From the NCBI GenBank assembly GCA_019321725.1, contig CM033110.1, positions 20,019,278 to 20,083,277 on the forward strand: a stretch of DNA of 64,000 bases. Direction: 5' to 3'. The stretch is from Paulownia fortunei. Taxonomy: Eukaryota; Streptophyta; Magnoliopsida; Lamiales; Paulowniaceae. Shown one piece after another: positions 62,427-64,000 of the stretch. Each line of letters opens with the position of its first letter. The first letter of the stretch is position 1. Below the pieces are notes generated by a model. The model was not told the DNA's origin, ran no database searches, and worked only from the letters and a program-made list of their open reading frames with translations. Made by a program: the position numbers and the translations under genes.

Positions 62427-63448
62427 TTAAGGCCTCAGAGCAAGGGACACACCAAATCTGGGAGTCTTATCCAAAGCCTTGGTGTCAAATTCGCTGGATA
62501 TAGTCACAAGTGATTTTTGAATGACCTCATGCTGCAAAACAGCCCCTAGTGTGCCATGATTATTTAGCTTCACTTTCACAAGTGTCAGGTGGTCAATGGC
62601 GTAAGACCCTCCCACTGTGAATGTGTTCTCGTTCGTGGAGAATTTTCTGGTGATCTCTCCCACAGCAGCACTCTTTTTCAATTGATCCATGTAGTGTATA
62701 TATGATGCCTTTATGGTGTCCCCTTTGTCGCCCCTACAAGAAGAAGAACAAGGGACTGGACTAACTTTTCCCTCTTTAATAAGATAAAAAGCAATTGAAC
62801 TAACTAAACAAGAAAAATTATCATGCCTGCTATTTGTGAATATTAGAGCTATCAACCTAAGTAACATCATTAGGACTTACAGAATAACTGAAGCACATGA
62901 TTCTGGTTTTGTCACAGTGATGCCTGCAGTGTATTTTGTTAATTTTCCAGAAGTGGTCTCATAACCAGCCTCTGCGCCCAAAGCAAAAGTGGGAGTACCA
63001 AGGGTGACTGAAAAATCAACCGGAGGAGCTTGGTTGAGACCAACAGCTGCAGTGAGGGATGCATGAGGGTGGAAGTATTGAAATTCCAGCTGCATAAGAT
63101 AAAACAAGAGCATTTTAGTGAAAGAAGAAGGCTACTGTAGTTCGTGTAATTGCAAAAAATGGGCTACAGACACCTTGCCAGACTCGTAATTGGGAAATTT
63201 CAGGGTGGCAATGGTCTTTGATGAGGGGACAACATTGGCAACAGTCAGAGTTGCTGAGATCTGCAAAAAGAAAAAGTGGAATCAGAGAAAAGACAATTGA
63301 ACAAGCATGTTTGATGTGATAAAAGTTGCACTCTCACATTTGATTCTGTATCAACTTTTAGATCAGCAGAAGTATTCTTATATATGTACTGAGCAGCCAC
63401 ATCTCCAGATGAGTAGCCTCCCTTTTTCACCGTGGATGTTGTCAGGGC
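62427..63448 (-). CDS. VDAC2: Mitochondrial outer membrane porin VDAC, partial (5' exon outside window)
   Basis: Voltage-dependent anion channel, a 19-strand beta-barrel for metabolite passage across the outer mitochondrial membrane. Four exons seen: 63338-63448, 63174-63260, 62881-63089 and 62427-62733. They give 237 aa plus stop in one frame. They encode ALTTSTVKKGGYSSGDVAAQ, ISATLTVANVVPSSKTIATL, LEFQYFHPHASLTAAVGLNQ and GDKGDTIKASYIHYMDQLKK, with RKFSTNENTFTVGGSYAIDH and the C-terminus FGVSLALRP. About 39 N-terminal residues are missing. The first exon shown begins after a GTAG acceptor exactly where plant VDAC exon 2 starts, so the initial exon must lie beyond 64000. The isoform symbol is inferred from synteny with At5g67500 and is less certain than the family. 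Confidence 0.92.
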
Positions 63449-64000
63449 CTACATTGAGAAAATATGATTAAAATTTAAAAGTAAAATTGTCATACAATTT
63501 CCAGAGAATTCAAACGACAAGAGAAAATCACAATGTGAACGCAAAATAAAATCCCCATAATGTTTAAAGAAACCGTATAATCAGAACAAGGAACAATAAC
63601 AGCAGACGATCTTAGCAATAAACTACTGATAACTCGCAATGCTGTGAGTTCGACACTGTCGAATAAGTTGAACGCAGAGACAACTCAGGCAAACCAATAT
63701 TGAGTAGCCATAACTTGAACCCCCCAAAGGGGATGCAGAAACACAAATGGTGAAGGGTTAAGGGTGGGAAAAATATTTTGTCAAAATAGCGGAAGATGAT
63801 TAAATGATCTAAAACATTCAGAAGACCAATAACCCAATTTAGACATCTCAAACAGACATTAATGGAATAGCAGATAAAAAAGATTCATCAATGCATGTAT
63901 ATCACTTTGATGTTAATCAAAGAGCTTGGTTAAAGTTCAAGCAGCAAAGTTTCTAACTAGAAAAACCCTCATTATTCCATCATGCTACTCCATCAGCATG
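63449..64000 (-). other. Intron of the VDAC gene running off the window
   Basis: Upstream of the exon at 63338-63448 on the minus strand. No sequence resembling the VDAC N-terminal helix exon was found up to the window edge, so this is treated as the 3' part of intron 1. Confidence 0.7.

Noticed and set aside
1..64000. CRISPR arrays, rRNA genes, complete tRNA genes, organellar or viral insertions, specialised-metabolism gene cluster
   Set aside because: None recognised by reading. The genes are unrelated housekeeping and developmental genes in conserved eudicot order.

Overview
This is a eudicot plant nuclear genome window. Genes are intron-rich with GT-AG introns, intergenic DNA is AT-rich, and every confident protein is a plant nuclear gene. 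It carries no organellar, viral or bacterial segment that I can recognise. Without a database I cannot name the species.

Layout from left to right: mitochondrial complex I subunit NDUFS4/FRO1 (minus); telomere-repeat-binding factor TRB2 (plus); a decayed gene fragment (minus); intronless mitochondrial ribosomal protein bL12 (minus); pentatricopeptide-repeat protein DG1 (minus, 9 exons); small GTPase ARL8 (minus, 6 exons); a multi-pass plant transmembrane protein (plus, 9 exons); Golgi GH43 exo-beta-1,3-galactosidase GH43B (plus, with a spliced upstream ORF); GRAS transcription factor SHORT-ROOT (minus, intronless); U-box/cyclophilin protein PUB49 (minus, 11 exons); a conserved-looking protein of unknown function (plus, 4 exons); cytosolic ribosomal protein L26 (plus, intronless); and the 3' part of a mitochondrial porin VDAC (minus, 5' exon beyond the right edge). 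For every spliced model the exon lengths were summed and all junction phases close into one reading frame.

The strongest large-scale signal is gene order. From memory, NDUFS4-TRB2-DG1-ARL8-transmembrane protein-GH43B-PUB49-RPL26-VDAC matches the order of At5g67590, 67580, 67570, 67560, 67550, 67540, 67530, 67510 and 67500 at the end of Arabidopsis chromosome 5. The two extra genes, SHR and bL12, are adjacent on Arabidopsis chromosome 4 (At4g37650, At4g37660). The window therefore looks like an ancestral block whose Arabidopsis copies were split by duplication and reciprocal gene loss.

The genes are mostly housekeeping (respiration, mitochondrial and cytosolic translation, porin, GTPase, chloroplast RNA factor) with one developmental master regulator, SHR, in the longest gene-poor flanks. 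They are not an operon-like pathway, and I see no gene cluster for a specialised pathway. Accessory signals are small: a hAT-type MITE with an 8-bp target duplication in an intron, a second MITE-like element beside the RPL26 promoter, tRNA-derived SINE-like remnants, a 29-bp tandem duplication, a chimeric filler duplication made from both ends of one exon, and telo-box promoter motifs at three genes.
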